From assembly GCF_021391535.1 (NCBI RefSeq), contig NZ_CP090066.1, positions 2,555,501-2,619,500 of the forward strand: a DNA stretch of 64,000 nt. Reading direction: 5' to 3'. The notes under the pieces were generated by a model. It was not told where the DNA came from, did not search any database, and saw nothing but the letters and a program-made list of their open reading frames with translations. The first letter of the stretch is position 1; the number at the start of each line of letters is the position of its first letter. The DNA is from Aurantimonas sp. HBX-1. GTDB taxonomy: Bacteria > Pseudomonadota > Alphaproteobacteria > Rhizobiales > Rhizobiaceae. Below, in pieces: positions 1 to 8,416 of the stretch. Made by a program: the position numbers and the translations under genes.

Positions 1-130
1 ATGGTGGCGCGCAGTTAACACACATTCGCCGGGCCGTCCCACGGTCCGCAACCGCCGCGCCAGGCTGGCCGCCGGGGAACGCCGGGCAGGACTGAGGCGA
101 TCGCCAAGCCGCCTTCGGGAGGTTTTCCGG

Positions 131-157
131 TTGACAGCGGCGCCGGCTGGCTAGTCA
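131..157 (+). promoter_or_regulatory. Possible sigma70-type promoter of the first gene
   Basis: TTGACA at 131-136 is a perfect -35 box. The best -10 candidate, TAGTCA at 152-157, lies 15 bp downstream, which is short, so the pair is only suggestive. A strong AAGGAGG ribosome binding site follows at 174-180. Confidence 0.3.
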
Positions 158-185
158 CTACAGGCAACCACGCAAGGAGGACGCC

Positions 186-1628
186 ATGGGCGGTACACGT
201 TTCATCCCGATCGTCATTGCAGGATTAGTCGGCCTCCTGATCGGCTGGCTGGCAGGGCCGGACATCGACGACGTCAACGAGCGGTTGTCGGAGCGCATCG
301 GCGAGTTGCAGGCGCCGATCGCTCAGCTGCAGACCAACGTCGCCGAGCTCAGCCAGCGCGTGCCGCAGGACGCCGCGGCGGCCGGCAACAATGTCGGGGA
401 GGCGATCAACGCATTGCAGGCCCGTGTCGACCAGCTGGGGGCCGAGGTTGTGACCCGCACCGACGCCCTGTCGCAGAGCCTGCAGCAGCAGGCCAGCCAG
501 GCGGGCGGCGGCGTCGCCGAAGCGGTGAACGCCCTGCAGGCGCGCGTCGACCAGCTGGCAGCCGACCTCGCGGCCCGCACCGACGCGATATCGCAGGCCG
601 TACAGGGCCATGCGTCCGCCCCTGCGGCCGGAGCGGGCGACGCCGCCACTCTCGCTGCGCAGATCGGCAATACCGGAGCGATCCTGCTTCCCGGCCAGTC
701 GGCGCTCTATGGCGGCAGCCCCGTTGTGCTGTCGGCCATCTCGGCCGAAGCCGGCACCGCGACGCTGGCCGTTGCCGGCGGCGAGCCGCAGGACGTGGCG
801 GCCGGCGAGGCGATCGACATCAGCGACGGTTGCTCGGTGACTCTGGCGGGTGTCGCAGCTGGCGCCGCCTATCTGTCGTCGGAAGGCTGCGGCACCGCCG
901 CGACCGATGCACCGGCTGCCGCGGCAGAAGCGCCCGTCGCCGACGTACCTGCTGCGGTCGCCCAGGCGCCAGCGGCGGAACCCGCAGCTGTCGGGGCTCC
1001 AGCCGCCGGAACCGCGAACACCGCTACCCTGCCGATCGGCGACACGGCGATCTTTGGCGATACGCGCATCTTCGTCTCTGGACTCACCGAGAACGAAGCG
1101 ACGCTCTTCCCGGTGGGCGGCGAGCGCCAGCGGGTTGCCGTCGGCAGTTCCCTCGACGCCGGCGACGGCTGCACCGTGACCGTCGACAGCATCGCGGACG
1201 GCACGGTCACGCTGAGTTCGGAAGGCTGCGATGCCGGCGCCGCCCCGGCGGCGGAAGAGGCGGCTCCCGCCGAGGCTGCGGCTCCGGCAGCAGCGCCGGC
1301 CGAACCGGCTGCAGCCCCGGCCGCGGCACCCCCGGCAGCAGCGCCGGCTCCCGCTGCTCCTGCAGCGCCCGCCGAAGAAGCGGCAACACCGGCTCCTGCC
1401 GCAGCGGCCGGCGAGCCGTCCGGCATCACCACCGGCCAGACGGCCAGCTTCGGCGAGCATCGGGTGTTCCTGTCGGGCGTCACCGACACCGAGGCGACGA
1501 TCTACGTCGTCGGTTCGGGCCGCCAGCTCCTCGCGACTGGCGCCGCTGCCGACGTCGGCGACGGCTGCTCGATCACCCTCGACCGCATCGAGGCGGGCAC
1601 CGCCTATCTGTCGGCCACCGGCTGCTGA
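186..1628 (+). CDS. Membrane-anchored coiled-coil protein with three Cys-paired repeats
   Basis: I do not recognise a named family. Residues 7-24 form one hydrophobic segment (signal anchor), so the rest is probably periplasmic. Residues 30-145 are heptad-like and contain two copies of a 40-residue unit (NALQARVDQL at 75 and 115). A domain of about 68 residues then occurs three times, at roughly 166-235, 280-348 and 414-480, separated by Ala/Pro-rich linkers. Each copy has a DGC(S/T) motif and ends in GC, with exactly 19 residues between the cysteines (216/235, 329/348, 461/480), which suggests one disulphide per domain. AAGGAGG lies 5 nt before the ATG. The repeats point to an envelope binding or structural role, but no function can be assigned. 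The Ala/Pro linkers give strong antisense open frames, which I treat as shadows. Confidence 0.85.
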   Translation: MGGTRFIPIVIAGLVGLLIGWLAGPDIDDVNERLSERIGELQAPIAQLQTNVAELSQRVPQDAAAAGNNVGEAINALQARVDQLGAEVVTRTDALSQSLQQQASQAGGGVAEAVNALQARVDQLAADLAARTDAISQAVQGHASAPAAGAGDAATLAAQIGNTGAILLPGQSALYGGSPVVLSAISAEAGTATLAVAGGEPQDVAAGEAIDISDGCSVTLAGVAAGAAYLSSEGCGTAATDAPAAAAEAPVADVPAAVAQAPAAEPAAVGAPAAGTANTATLPIGDTAIFGDTRIFVSGLTENEATLFPVGGERQRVAVGSSLDAGDGCTVTVDSIADGTVTLSSEGCDAGAAPAAEEAAPAEAAAPAAAPAEPAAAPAAAPPAAAPAPAAPAAPAEEAATPAPAAAAGEPSGITTGQTASFGEHRVFLSGVTDTEATIYVVGSGRQLLATGAAADVGDGCSITLDRIEAGTAYLSATGC

Positions 1629-1672
1629 CACGGCAAGCCGCCCGTCCGGCCGGAACCGGCTGCTCGAACGGG

Positions 1673-1718
1673 AATGACCAAAGCGGCGGCGCCTCAGAGC
1701 GCCGCCGCTTTGGTCATT
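1673..1718. terminator. Long palindromic terminator between convergent genes
   Basis: A perfect 20-bp stem (1673-1692 with 1699-1718) has a 6-nt loop and a core of GCGGCGGCGC paired to GCGCCGCCGC, followed by TTT on both strands. It sits between the convergent repeat-protein and helicase genes, so it probably works in both directions. The stop codon of the helicase (1714-1716) lies inside the stem. Confidence 0.65.
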
Positions 1719-2841
1719 TGACGATGGTCAGCGTCTCGGCGGCGCGGGTGATGGCGGTATAGAGCCAGCGCTCGCGGGTGTCCCGGAAGGCCCAACTCTC
1801 GTCGAACAGCATGACGTCGTTCCACTGCGAGCCCTGCGCCTTGTGGACGGTCAGCGCGTAGCCGTAGTCGAAATCGTCGAAGCGCTTCTTGGTCGACCAC
1901 GGCACTTCCGCGTCCGGCTCCTCGAAGGCGGCCTTCAGCAGCCGGATCTTCGCCGCCCCCTGGTCGATGTCGTCGTCGTCCGGCTTGACGATCAGGTTGA
2001 TGCCCGGCTTCGTCGTCTCGCGCGAGGCGGTCAGCACCTGCCAGAGCGAGCCGTTGAGCAGGCCCTTGGGCGGGTCGTTGCGCAGGCAGACCAGCTTGTC
2101 GCCGGCCATCGGCAGCATGCCTTCGAAGCCCTTCAGCTCGCGCAGCCGGGCATTGTAGCGCCGGCGCGTGCGGTTGGTGCCGACCAGCACCTGGTCGGCC
2201 GCCAGCACCTTCTCCGTCTCGACGTCGCGCTTGGAGATGATCTTGGCGGTACCCCAGTCGCCATACATCAGCTCCTTGCCCTCACGCACGTGCAGCGCCA
2301 GCTCGATGATCGGGTTGTCGCGGGCCTGGCGGTGGATCTCGCTGAGCAGAAAGTCGGGCTCGGCCTCGGTGAAGAAGCCGCCGCCCGAGACCGGCGGCAG
2401 CTGACCGGGATCGCCGAGCACCAGGATTGGCGTGCCGAAGGACATGAGATCGCGGCCGAGCGCCTCGTCGACCATCGAGCATTCGTCGACGATGACGAGC
2501 TTGGCCTTGGCGACGGGGCTCTGGCGGTTCAGCGAGAAGGTTGGCGAGACTCGCGAGACGCCGCTCGCCTCGTCCGCCACGGTTTCCTCGCCGCGCGGCC
2601 GGTAGATCAGCGAGTGCAGCGTCCGGGCGCTGCGGGCGCCCTTGGAGCGCAGCACCTGCGCCGCCTTGCCGGTGAAGGCAGCGAACTGCACGGCGCCGTC
2701 GATGCCCTCGGCGAAATGCTTCGCCAGTGTCGTCTTGCCGGTGCCGGCGTAGCCGAACAGGCGGAAGATCGGCGTCTCGCCGGCTTCCAGCCAGCGGGCC
2801 ACCGCCATCAGCGCGTCGTCCTGCTGGGGGGAAAGCTTCAA
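1714..2841 (-). CDS. RecD-like ATP-dependent DNA helicase (SF1B)
   Basis: This is a short (375 aa) superfamily 1 helicase of the RecD/Dda-like type. Motif I is GYAGTGKTT at residues 30-38, motif II is VIVDECSMVD at 116-125, a QLPP segment follows motif III, and the C-terminal UvrD_C_2-like motif is VHKAQGSQWN at 332-341. The protein has only the helicase core, without the N-terminal extension of RecD2 or any RecBC partner nearby, so it is probably a stand-alone 5'-3' helicase in repair or replication. The start is TTG at 2841, with GGAG 6 nt upstream and the family-typical LSPQQ sequence right after it. It is convergent with the preceding gene. The family is certain, the exact role is not. 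Confidence 0.92.
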   Translation of the reverse strand: MKLSPQQDDALMAVARWLEAGETPIFRLFGYAGTGKTTLAKHFAEGIDGAVQFAAFTGKAAQVLRSKGARSARTLHSLIYRPRGEETVADEASGVSRVSPTFSLNRQSPVAKAKLVIVDECSMVDEALGRDLMSFGTPILVLGDPGQLPPVSGGGFFTEAEPDFLLSEIHRQARDNPIIELALHVREGKELMYGDWGTAKIISKRDVETEKVLAADQVLVGTNRTRRRYNARLRELKGFEGMLPMAGDKLVCLRNDPPKGLLNGSLWQVLTASRETTKPGINLIVKPDDDDIDQGAAKIRLLKAAFEEPDAEVPWSTKKRFDDFDYGYALTVHKAQGSQWNDVMLFDESWAFRDTRERWLYTAITRAAETLTIVK

Positions 2842-2958
2842 GCGGTTCTCCGTCGTGGACCCGGCACCGGACGCGCGAATCCTCCGCCGTGATGTCTATA
2901 CGGAGCGGACGGCCATTTCACCCCACGCCCGCCGCCGTATCGCCACGACCAGCGGCCG

Positions 2959-4956
2959 TCAGCGATCCCGGCCCGCGGCTTCCTCCTCGGCGGGCCGGCG
3001 GATGCGCGCCGGCGCTCGCGTCGCTCCCGCCATCGCCTCGCAGACCGCCGCCTCCAGCTCGCGCATGCCGAAAGGCTTGGCGAGCTTCTGCAGCGACCGG
3101 TCGCCGCCCGGCGGCAGTTCCGCATAGCCGGTGGCGAGGACGATCGGGATTTCCGGCCACTCCGCCCGGATCACCTCGGCGAGCTGGCTGCCGGTCATGC
3201 GCGGCATGGCGTGGTCGGTGATGACCAGGTCGATGCGGTGGCCGGCGCGCAGGTGCTCCAGCGCCTCGTCCGCCGAGAAGGCTTCCAGCGCCGTGTGTCC
3301 GAGATCCTCCAGCATCGCGGTGGTGTTCATCAGAACGAGGCCGTCGTCGTCGACGGCGAGGATGACCAGCGGCCCGGTCGCCGCAGCCGAGGGCTCCGCC
3401 TCCGCGGCCTCGAGGGGTGCCGCCGGCGCATCCGGCGACTGCGGCAGCCACAGCTCGACCGTCGAGCCCGCGCCCTTGCTGCTGCGGATCGCCAGCCGGC
3501 CGCCCGACTGGCGCACCAGCCCGTGCACCATGGAGAGACCAAGCCCGGTACCCTTGCCGATGCCCTTGGTGGTGAAGAACGGCTCGGCGGCGCGCGCCAG
3601 CGTCGCCTCGTCCATGCCCTCGCCGCTGTCGATCACCGCAAGGCGCACGTAGCGGCCCGGGACGAGCTCGCCGCCACCGTCCGTCACCCGCTCCTCGCTT
3701 GCCTCGACCAGGATCTCGCCGGTGCCGTCCATGGCGTCGCGGGCATTGACGAAGAGATTGAGCAGGGCCGTCTCCAGCTGCACGGGATCGACCTGGACAG
3801 GAGCGAGCCGATCCGGGAACTGCGTCCTGATCGTCACCTGCGGGCCGAGCGAGCGCTGCAGGAAGGCGTTCATCCCATCCACAAGGTCGCGCAAGTCGAC
3901 CGGCCGCGGTTCGAGGTCTTGGCGGCGGGCGAAGGCCAGCATGCGCTGCGTCAGCGAGGCGCCCCGTTCCACGCCCTTCAGCGCGTTGTCGATCAGCGCC
4001 AGCACCGCCGGGTCGTCGGCGACGCGCTTGCGGGCCAGTTCCAGACTGCCGAGCACCGCCGTCAGCAGATTGTTGAAGTCATGCGCGATGCCGCCGGTCA
4101 GCTGGCCGATCGCCTCCATCTTCTGGGACTGCGCCAGCGCCTCGTTCGCCTGGTTCAGGGCGCGCTGCGCCTCGTCCCGCTCGGTGACGTCCCGGGTAAT
4201 CTTGGCGAAGCCGAGGACAGCGCCCGCGTCGTCGTCGATCCGGTCGATCACCACGTTGGCCCGGAAGCGGGTGCCGTCTTTGCGGACGCGCCAGCCCTCC
4301 GTCTCGAAGCGCCCCTCGACCAGCGCGGTCCGAAGCCCCCGCTCCGGCTCACCGCGGGCCCGGTCCTCGGGCGTGTAGAAGCGGGAGAAGTGCTCGCCGA
4401 CGATCTCGTCCGGCCGGTAGCCCTTGATCCGCTGCGCCCCGAGGTTCCAGTTGGTCACCCGTCCCGACGGGTCGAGCATGAAGATGGCGTAGTCGGTGAC
4501 GCCGTTGACCAGCAGGCGGAACTGTTCCTCGCTCTGCCGCAGGGCTTCCTCGGCGGTCCGGCGCTCGCTGAGGTCGCGGGTGATCTTGGCGTAGCCGACC
4601 AGCTCGCCCGTCGGGAGCCGGATCGGGTCGATCACCACGTGCGCCCAGAAGCGGGTGCCGTCCTTGCGGATCCGCCAGCCTTCGGTCTCGAACCGGCCTT
4701 CCGCGGCGGCGGTCCGCAGCGCCCGTTCCGGCAGGCCAGCCTGCCGGTCGGCCTCGGTGAAGAAGCGGGAGAAATGCTGGCCGAGAATCTCGGCCTCGCT
4801 GTAGCCCTTGAAGCGCTGCGCGCCGGCGTTCCAGCTGACGATGATGCCGCCGGGGTCGAGCATGTAGATCGCGTAATCGGTCATGGCATCGACCAGCAGG
4901 CGATAGCGTCCCTCCTCGCTCGACGACGCCGTGGACCGCTCGGTACCTTCCATCAT
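2959..4956 (-). CDS. PAS-PAS hybrid sensor histidine kinase with receiver domain
   Basis: Two nearly repeated PAS-PAC units occupy residues about 18-135 and 145-262 (both have a YAI(Y/F)MLDP start and an HFSRF(F/Y)T segment). A dimerisation domain with phospho-acceptor His292 in GGIAHDFNNLL follows, then an HATPase domain (GxGTGLGLSMVHG) and a C-terminal receiver (VDDD, phospho-Asp in VITDHAMPRMTG near residue 585, conserved Lys in LAKPF). There is no membrane segment, so this is a cytoplasmic sensor; tandem PAS domains suggest redox, light or small-ligand input. The frame stays open up to 5496, but that part overlaps the LysE gene. The start is one of two adjacent ATGs (4956 or 4953); GTGAGG upstream suits the second better. 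No separate response regulator is adjacent. Confidence 0.92.
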   Translation of the reverse strand: MMEGTERSTASSSEEGRYRLLVDAMTDYAIYMLDPGGIIVSWNAGAQRFKGYSEAEILGQHFSRFFTEADRQAGLPERALRTAAAEGRFETEGWRIRKDGTRFWAHVVIDPIRLPTGELVGYAKITRDLSERRTAEEALRQSEEQFRLLVNGVTDYAIFMLDPSGRVTNWNLGAQRIKGYRPDEIVGEHFSRFYTPEDRARGEPERGLRTALVEGRFETEGWRVRKDGTRFRANVVIDRIDDDAGAVLGFAKITRDVTERDEAQRALNQANEALAQSQKMEAIGQLTGGIAHDFNNLLTAVLGSLELARKRVADDPAVLALIDNALKGVERGASLTQRMLAFARRQDLEPRPVDLRDLVDGMNAFLQRSLGPQVTIRTQFPDRLAPVQVDPVQLETALLNLFVNARDAMDGTGEILVEASEERVTDGGGELVPGRYVRLAVIDSGEGMDEATLARAAEPFFTTKGIGKGTGLGLSMVHGLVRQSGGRLAIRSSKGAGSTVELWLPQSPDAPAAPLEAAEAEPSAAATGPLVILAVDDDGLVLMNTTAMLEDLGHTALEAFSADEALEHLRAGHRIDLVITDHAMPRMTGSQLAEVIRAEWPEIPIVLATGYAELPPGGDRSLQKLAKPFGMRELEAAVCEAMAGATRAPARIRRPAEEEAAGRDR

Positions 4957-5030
4957 GTTCCTCACGGGATCGTTATTGCGACAGGAGATAGTCCTGCCCG
5001 GCCAGGAACCAAGCCGCCCCCGGCACCCGG

Positions 5031-5624
5031 CTACAGAAGCAGCGGCACGAGACTCAGCGCCAGCAGCACGCCCATGGCGACATTGAACCATTTCAGCCGC
5101 ACGGGATCGGCGAGGAACTGCCGCAGCAACACACCGAACGCCGCCCAGATCGAGACGCTCGGCCAGTTGATCAGGCCGAAGACCAGCGTGACGACCAGCA
5201 CGGTGAGGAACGGCCGGGCCGGATCGGTGTAGATCGCCATCGCGGTAACGGCGAGCACCCAGGCCTTCGGGTTGACCCACTGGAACGCCGCCGCTTCCAG
5301 GAAGGTCATCGGCGCCTGGCGGCCGCCGCCGTCCTTGACGCTGCGCGCCGTGGCGATCCGCCAGGCGAGGTAGAGAAGATAGGCGCCGCCGGCGATCTTG
5401 AGCGCCAGATGCAGCGGCGGATAGGCGGTCAGCAGCGCCCCCAGCCCGAAGCCGACGGAGAGCAGCAGCAGGCAGAAGCCGAAAGCGATGCCGCACATAT
5501 GCGGGATCGTCCGGAGGAAGCCGAAATTCACCCCGGAAGCCAGCAGCATGAAATTGTTCGGCCCGGGTGTCACCGAGGACACAAAGGCGAAGGCCGCAAG
5601 CGCAAGGAGGACGTCGGTGCTCAT
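5031..5624 (-). CDS. LysE/RhtB-family amino-acid exporter
   Basis: The 197-aa polytopic membrane protein carries the LysE signature SVTPGPNN at residues 17-24 and has about six hydrophobic segments, the usual size and layout for LysE/RhtB translocators that export amino acids or derivatives by proton antiport. AAGGAGG-like sequence precedes the ATG at 5624. It starts 51 nt after the ilvH stop on the same strand, so it could be co-transcribed with ilvBH and export branched-chain or related amino acids. That substrate is inferred from position only. Confidence 0.9.
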   Translation of the reverse strand: MSTDVLLALAAFAFVSSVTPGPNNFMLLASGVNFGFLRTIPHMCGIAFGFCLLLLSVGFGLGALLTAYPPLHLALKIAGGAYLLYLAWRIATARSVKDGGGRQAPMTFLEAAAFQWVNPKAWVLAVTAMAIYTDPARPFLTVLVVTLVFGLINWPSVSIWAAFGVLLRQFLADPVRLKWFNVAMGVLLALSLVPLLL

Positions 5625-5675
5625 GGTCGGATCGATCGGCGCTCGGCGACGCAGCTCAAGGGAAGAGGCGCGCGC

Positions 5676-6248
5676 CTACATCCCTTCCTTGCCACGCGAC
5701 AGCGCCGCGACGCCGGTGCGGCAGACCTCGACGAGGCCGAGCGGCGCCATGATCGCCACGAACTTGTCGAGCTTCGACGGCCTGCCGGTGATCTCGAAGA
5801 CGAAATGCTCGATCGAGGAGTCGATCACCTTGGCGCGGAACACGTCGGCGAGCCGCAGCGCCTCGACCCGCTTCTCCCCCTGCCCGGCGACCTTGACGAT
5901 GGCGAGCTCGCGCTCGACCGGGCCGCTCTCGCCGTCCTCGCCGGCCGCGCGAGTGAGATCCACCACGCGGTGCACCGGCACGATACGGTCGAGCTGGCTC
6001 TTCAGCTGCTCGATCACGTGCGGCGCGCCCTTGGTCACCACGGTGATGCGCGACAGGTGCTTCTCGTGCTCGGTCTCGGAGACCGTCAGGCTCTCGATAT
6101 TGTAGCCGCGCCCCGAGAACAGGCCGATGACCCGCGCCAGGACGCCCGGCTCGTTGTCGACGATGATCGCGAGGATGCGCGACTCGATAGCCTCCTTCTC
6201 CGGCGTGATGAAATAGGCGGAGGCAGGCGGTTGAACGGGGCTGTTCAT
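5676..6248 (-). CDS. ilvH: Acetolactate synthase small (regulatory) subunit
   Basis: IlvH binds the catalytic IlvB subunit, raises its activity and confers valine feedback inhibition in the first common step of Ile/Val/Leu synthesis. The N-terminal ACT domain (residues about 20-95) has the typical NEPGVLARVIGLFSGRGYNI segment, followed by SLTVSETEH and a C-terminal ALS_ss_C domain ending near GLVEVCRTG. The chosen ATG at 6248 gives 190 aa, the usual length; an upstream ATG at 6329 would add an atypical basic extension. The gap to ilvB is 118 nt on the same strand. Expression should follow the attenuator ahead of ilvB. Confidence 0.96.
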   Translation of the reverse strand: MNSPVQPPASAYFITPEKEAIESRILAIIVDNEPGVLARVIGLFSGRGYNIESLTVSETEHEKHLSRITVVTKGAPHVIEQLKSQLDRIVPVHRVVDLTRAAGEDGESGPVERELAIVKVAGQGEKRVEALRLADVFRAKVIDSSIEHFVFEITGRPSKLDKFVAIMAPLGLVEVCRTGVAALSRGKEGM

Positions 6249-6366
6249 GGTCGAACTCGGCACTTTCGGGTTGCGCGGCACGGCGCGGTGAAGTGAAAGG
6301 CGGCGGCATCCGAAGGCTGGACGCCGCACGCCGTCATGGCATTCCTCTGAGCCGGTGCGGCGCGGG

Positions 6367-8151
6367 TCAGACCAGCGCCCGGCCCTTGGCGTCGATGGCG
6401 CGGCCGACCACCTCGTCCGTCGCCTCGTCGGGCAGCAGGATCTCGTTATGCGCCTTGCCCGACGGGATCATCGGGAAGCAGTTGGCGAGATTGGCCACCC
6501 GGCAGTCGAACAGCACCGGCTTGTCGACCGCCAGCATCTCCTCGATCGCGCCGTCGAGGTCGCCCGGCTTCTCGCAGCGTATGCCATGGCCGCCATAGGC
6601 TTCCGCCAGCTTGACGAAGTCCGGCAGCGCCTCGGTGTAGGAGTGCGACAGCCGGTTGCCGTGCAGGAGCTGCTGCCACTGCCGCACCATGCCCATGTAT
6701 TGGTTGTTGAGGATGAAGATCTTGACGTTGGCGCCGTGCTGAACCGCCGTCGACATCTCCTGCATGTTCATCAGCACCGAGGCGTCGCCCGCGATGCAGA
6801 CCGACAGCGCGTCCGGATGGGCGATCTGCGCCCCGATCGAGGCCGGCAGGCCGTAGCCCATCGTGCCGAGACCGCCGGAGGTCATCCAACGGTTGGGCGC
6901 CTCGAAGCCGTAGAACTGCGCCGCCCACATCTGGTGCTGCCCGACCTCGGTCGAGACATAGGTCTCGCGGTCCCTGGTCGCCTCGTAGAGGCGCTGCACC
7001 GCGTATTGCGGCATGATGACGTCGTCGTTCGGCCGGTAGGCGAGGCAGTTGCGGTCGCGCCAGCCGTCGATCTGCTGCCACCAGGCGTCGAGCGACGGCG
7101 CGTCGACCGCCGCGCCCTGCCCGTTCCAGCAGGCGATCAGGTCGCGCAGGACATGCGCGACGTCGCCGACGACGGGCACCTCGACGCGCACCACCTTGTT
7201 GATCGACGACGGGTCGATGTCGACATGGATCTTCCGCGAGTTCGGCGAGAAGGCGTCGAGCCGCCCGGTGATACGGTCGTCGAAGCGCGCGCCGATGCAC
7301 AGCATGACGTCGCAGCCGTGCATCGCGAGATTGGCCTCGTAGGTGCCGTGCATGCCGAGCATGCCGAGCCAGTTCTTGCCGGATGCCGGATAGGCACCAA
7401 GCCCCATCAGCGTCGAGGTGATCGGAAAGCCGGTGAGGTCGACGAACTCGCGCAGCAGCTGCGAGGCCTCGGGCCCGGAATTGATGACGCCGCCGCCGGT
7501 ATAGATGATCGGCCGGCGCGCGCCGGCCAAAAGCGCGACCGCCGCCTCGATGCGCGCGCGGTCGGGATCGAGCCGCGGCCGGTAGCTTTCGTGCCGCGGC
7601 TGCGCCGGGGGCGGCGTGTAGGTGCCGGTGGCGAACTGCACGTCCTTCGGGATGTCGACGACGACCGGGCCCGGCCGGCCGGTGGTTGCGACGTGGAACG
7701 CTTCGTGCAGGATGCGCGCCAGGTCGTTGACGTCCTTCACCAGCCAGTTGTGCTTGGTGCAGGGCCGGGTGATGCCGACCGTGTCGCATTCCTGGAAGGC
7801 GTCGGAACCGATCAGCGTCGTCGGCACCTGACCGGTGATGCAGACCAGCGGGATCGAATCCATCAGCGCGTCCTGCAGCGCGGTGACGGCATTCGTGGCG
7901 CCCGGGCCCGAGGTCACAAGCATGACGCCCGGCTTGCCGGTCGAGCGGGCATAGCCCTCGGCCGCGTGGCCGGCGCCCTGCTCGTGACGGACGAGGATGT
8001 GGCGGACGTCCTCCTGCTGGAAGATCTCGTCGTAGATCGGCAGCACCGCGCCGCCCGGATAGCCGAAGAGGTCGGTGACGCCGTTCTCCTTCAGCGCGCG
8101 GACCACCATCTCGGCTCCGGTCATCTCGAATGTCTGGCCAGTCGCGTTCAT
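6367..8151 (-). CDS. ilvB: Acetolactate synthase large (catalytic) subunit
   Basis: This is the thiamine-diphosphate- and FAD-dependent enzyme that condenses two pyruvates to acetolactate, or pyruvate with 2-oxobutyrate, for Val/Leu/Ile synthesis. The 594-aa sequence has the N-terminal GYPGGAVLPIYDE segment, the ThDP-activating Glu in VRHEQGAGHAAEGYAR, and the C-terminal ThDP/Mg motif GDASVLMNMQE...NNQYMGMVRQW. The length is normal. It is the first gene of ilvB-ilvH and lies 74 nt downstream of an intrinsic terminator that is itself preceded by a Thr/Ile/Val/Leu-rich leader peptide, so transcription attenuation by charged branched-chain tRNAs is very likely. Confidence 0.97.
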   Translation of the reverse strand: MNATGQTFEMTGAEMVVRALKENGVTDLFGYPGGAVLPIYDEIFQQEDVRHILVRHEQGAGHAAEGYARSTGKPGVMLVTSGPGATNAVTALQDALMDSIPLVCITGQVPTTLIGSDAFQECDTVGITRPCTKHNWLVKDVNDLARILHEAFHVATTGRPGPVVVDIPKDVQFATGTYTPPPAQPRHESYRPRLDPDRARIEAAVALLAGARRPIIYTGGGVINSGPEASQLLREFVDLTGFPITSTLMGLGAYPASGKNWLGMLGMHGTYEANLAMHGCDVMLCIGARFDDRITGRLDAFSPNSRKIHVDIDPSSINKVVRVEVPVVGDVAHVLRDLIACWNGQGAAVDAPSLDAWWQQIDGWRDRNCLAYRPNDDVIMPQYAVQRLYEATRDRETYVSTEVGQHQMWAAQFYGFEAPNRWMTSGGLGTMGYGLPASIGAQIAHPDALSVCIAGDASVLMNMQEMSTAVQHGANVKIFILNNQYMGMVRQWQQLLHGNRLSHSYTEALPDFVKLAEAYGGHGIRCEKPGDLDGAIEEMLAVDKPVLFDCRVANLANCFPMIPSGKAHNEILLPDEATDEVVGRAIDAKGRALV

Positions 8152-8225
8152 CGTCGTGATCTTCCCGTGTCGTGTTCCGGACCGCAGTTCCCTTCCGGCT
8201 CGGTATCGGGCCGGATTTCGGGCAA

Positions 8226-8251
8226 TAAAAAAGGGCCCGTCTGGGGCCCTT
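8226..8251 (-). terminator. Attenuator terminator of ilvBH
   Basis: On the minus strand the sequence is AAGGGCCC, loop CAGAC, GGGCCCTT and then T4 and ATT: an 8-bp GC-rich stem followed by a T run. It lies 32 nt after the leader-peptide stop and 74 nt before ilvB, with no other gene end nearby, so it must act as a conditional terminator in the operon leader. Confidence 0.85.
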
Positions 8252-8283
8252 GTTCGCGCACACGTGGCTTTCGCCGGGCGGCC

Positions 8284-8340
8284 TCAGGCCGCCTCGCGTG
8301 TGCGCACTCCTACTACGAGAATGGTGGTCGTCGTGATCAT
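8284..8340 (-). CDS. ilvL: ilvBH leader peptide (attenuation sensor)
   Basis: An 18-codon frame reads MITTTTILVVGVRTREAA and then TGA. Eleven of its first twelve residues after Met are Ile, Thr, Leu, Val or Gly, with ACG ACG ACC ACC ATT CTC GTA GTA in a row, the hallmark of a branched-chain amino-acid leader. The TGA stop forms the loop of a perfect 7-bp hairpin (8277-8293, GGCGGCC/GGCCGCC). Codons 12-15 contain GCGCACACG (8297-8305), fully complementary to CGTGTGCGC at 8256-8264, giving a leader 1:2 type pairing ahead of the terminator. No ribosome binding site is visible, and the predicted transcription start is the A of this ATG, so it is probably translated from a leaderless transcript. 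The gene name is by function. Confidence 0.85.
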   Translation of the reverse strand: MITTTTILVVGVRTREAA

Positions 8341-8346
8341 GGCCGG

Positions 8347-8375
8347 AAGCTATGCCGCTGCGGGCCCGGCGTCAA
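8347..8375 (-). promoter_or_regulatory. Promoter of the ilvBH operon
   Basis: On the minus strand, TTGACG (8370-8375) and TAGCTT (8347-8352) are separated by exactly 17 bp. Six bases after the -10 box comes 8340, the first base of the leader-peptide ATG, so the expected +1 coincides with the start codon. Confidence 0.7.
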
Positions 8376-8416
8376 TGCCTGTTTTTCCGGCGCGGCTGCC
8401 CGCGGCTTCGGCATCC

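Noticed and set aside
225..1631. 468-aa antisense frame opposite the first gene
   Set aside because: Arg/Gly-rich shadow caused by the Ala/Pro codons of the sense gene; no start signals or domain.
2959..5496. A single 845-aa protein continuing past the histidine-kinase start
   Set aside because: The upstream 180 codons overlap the LysE gene in another frame and have low-complexity, basic composition; the family start lies at 4956/4953.
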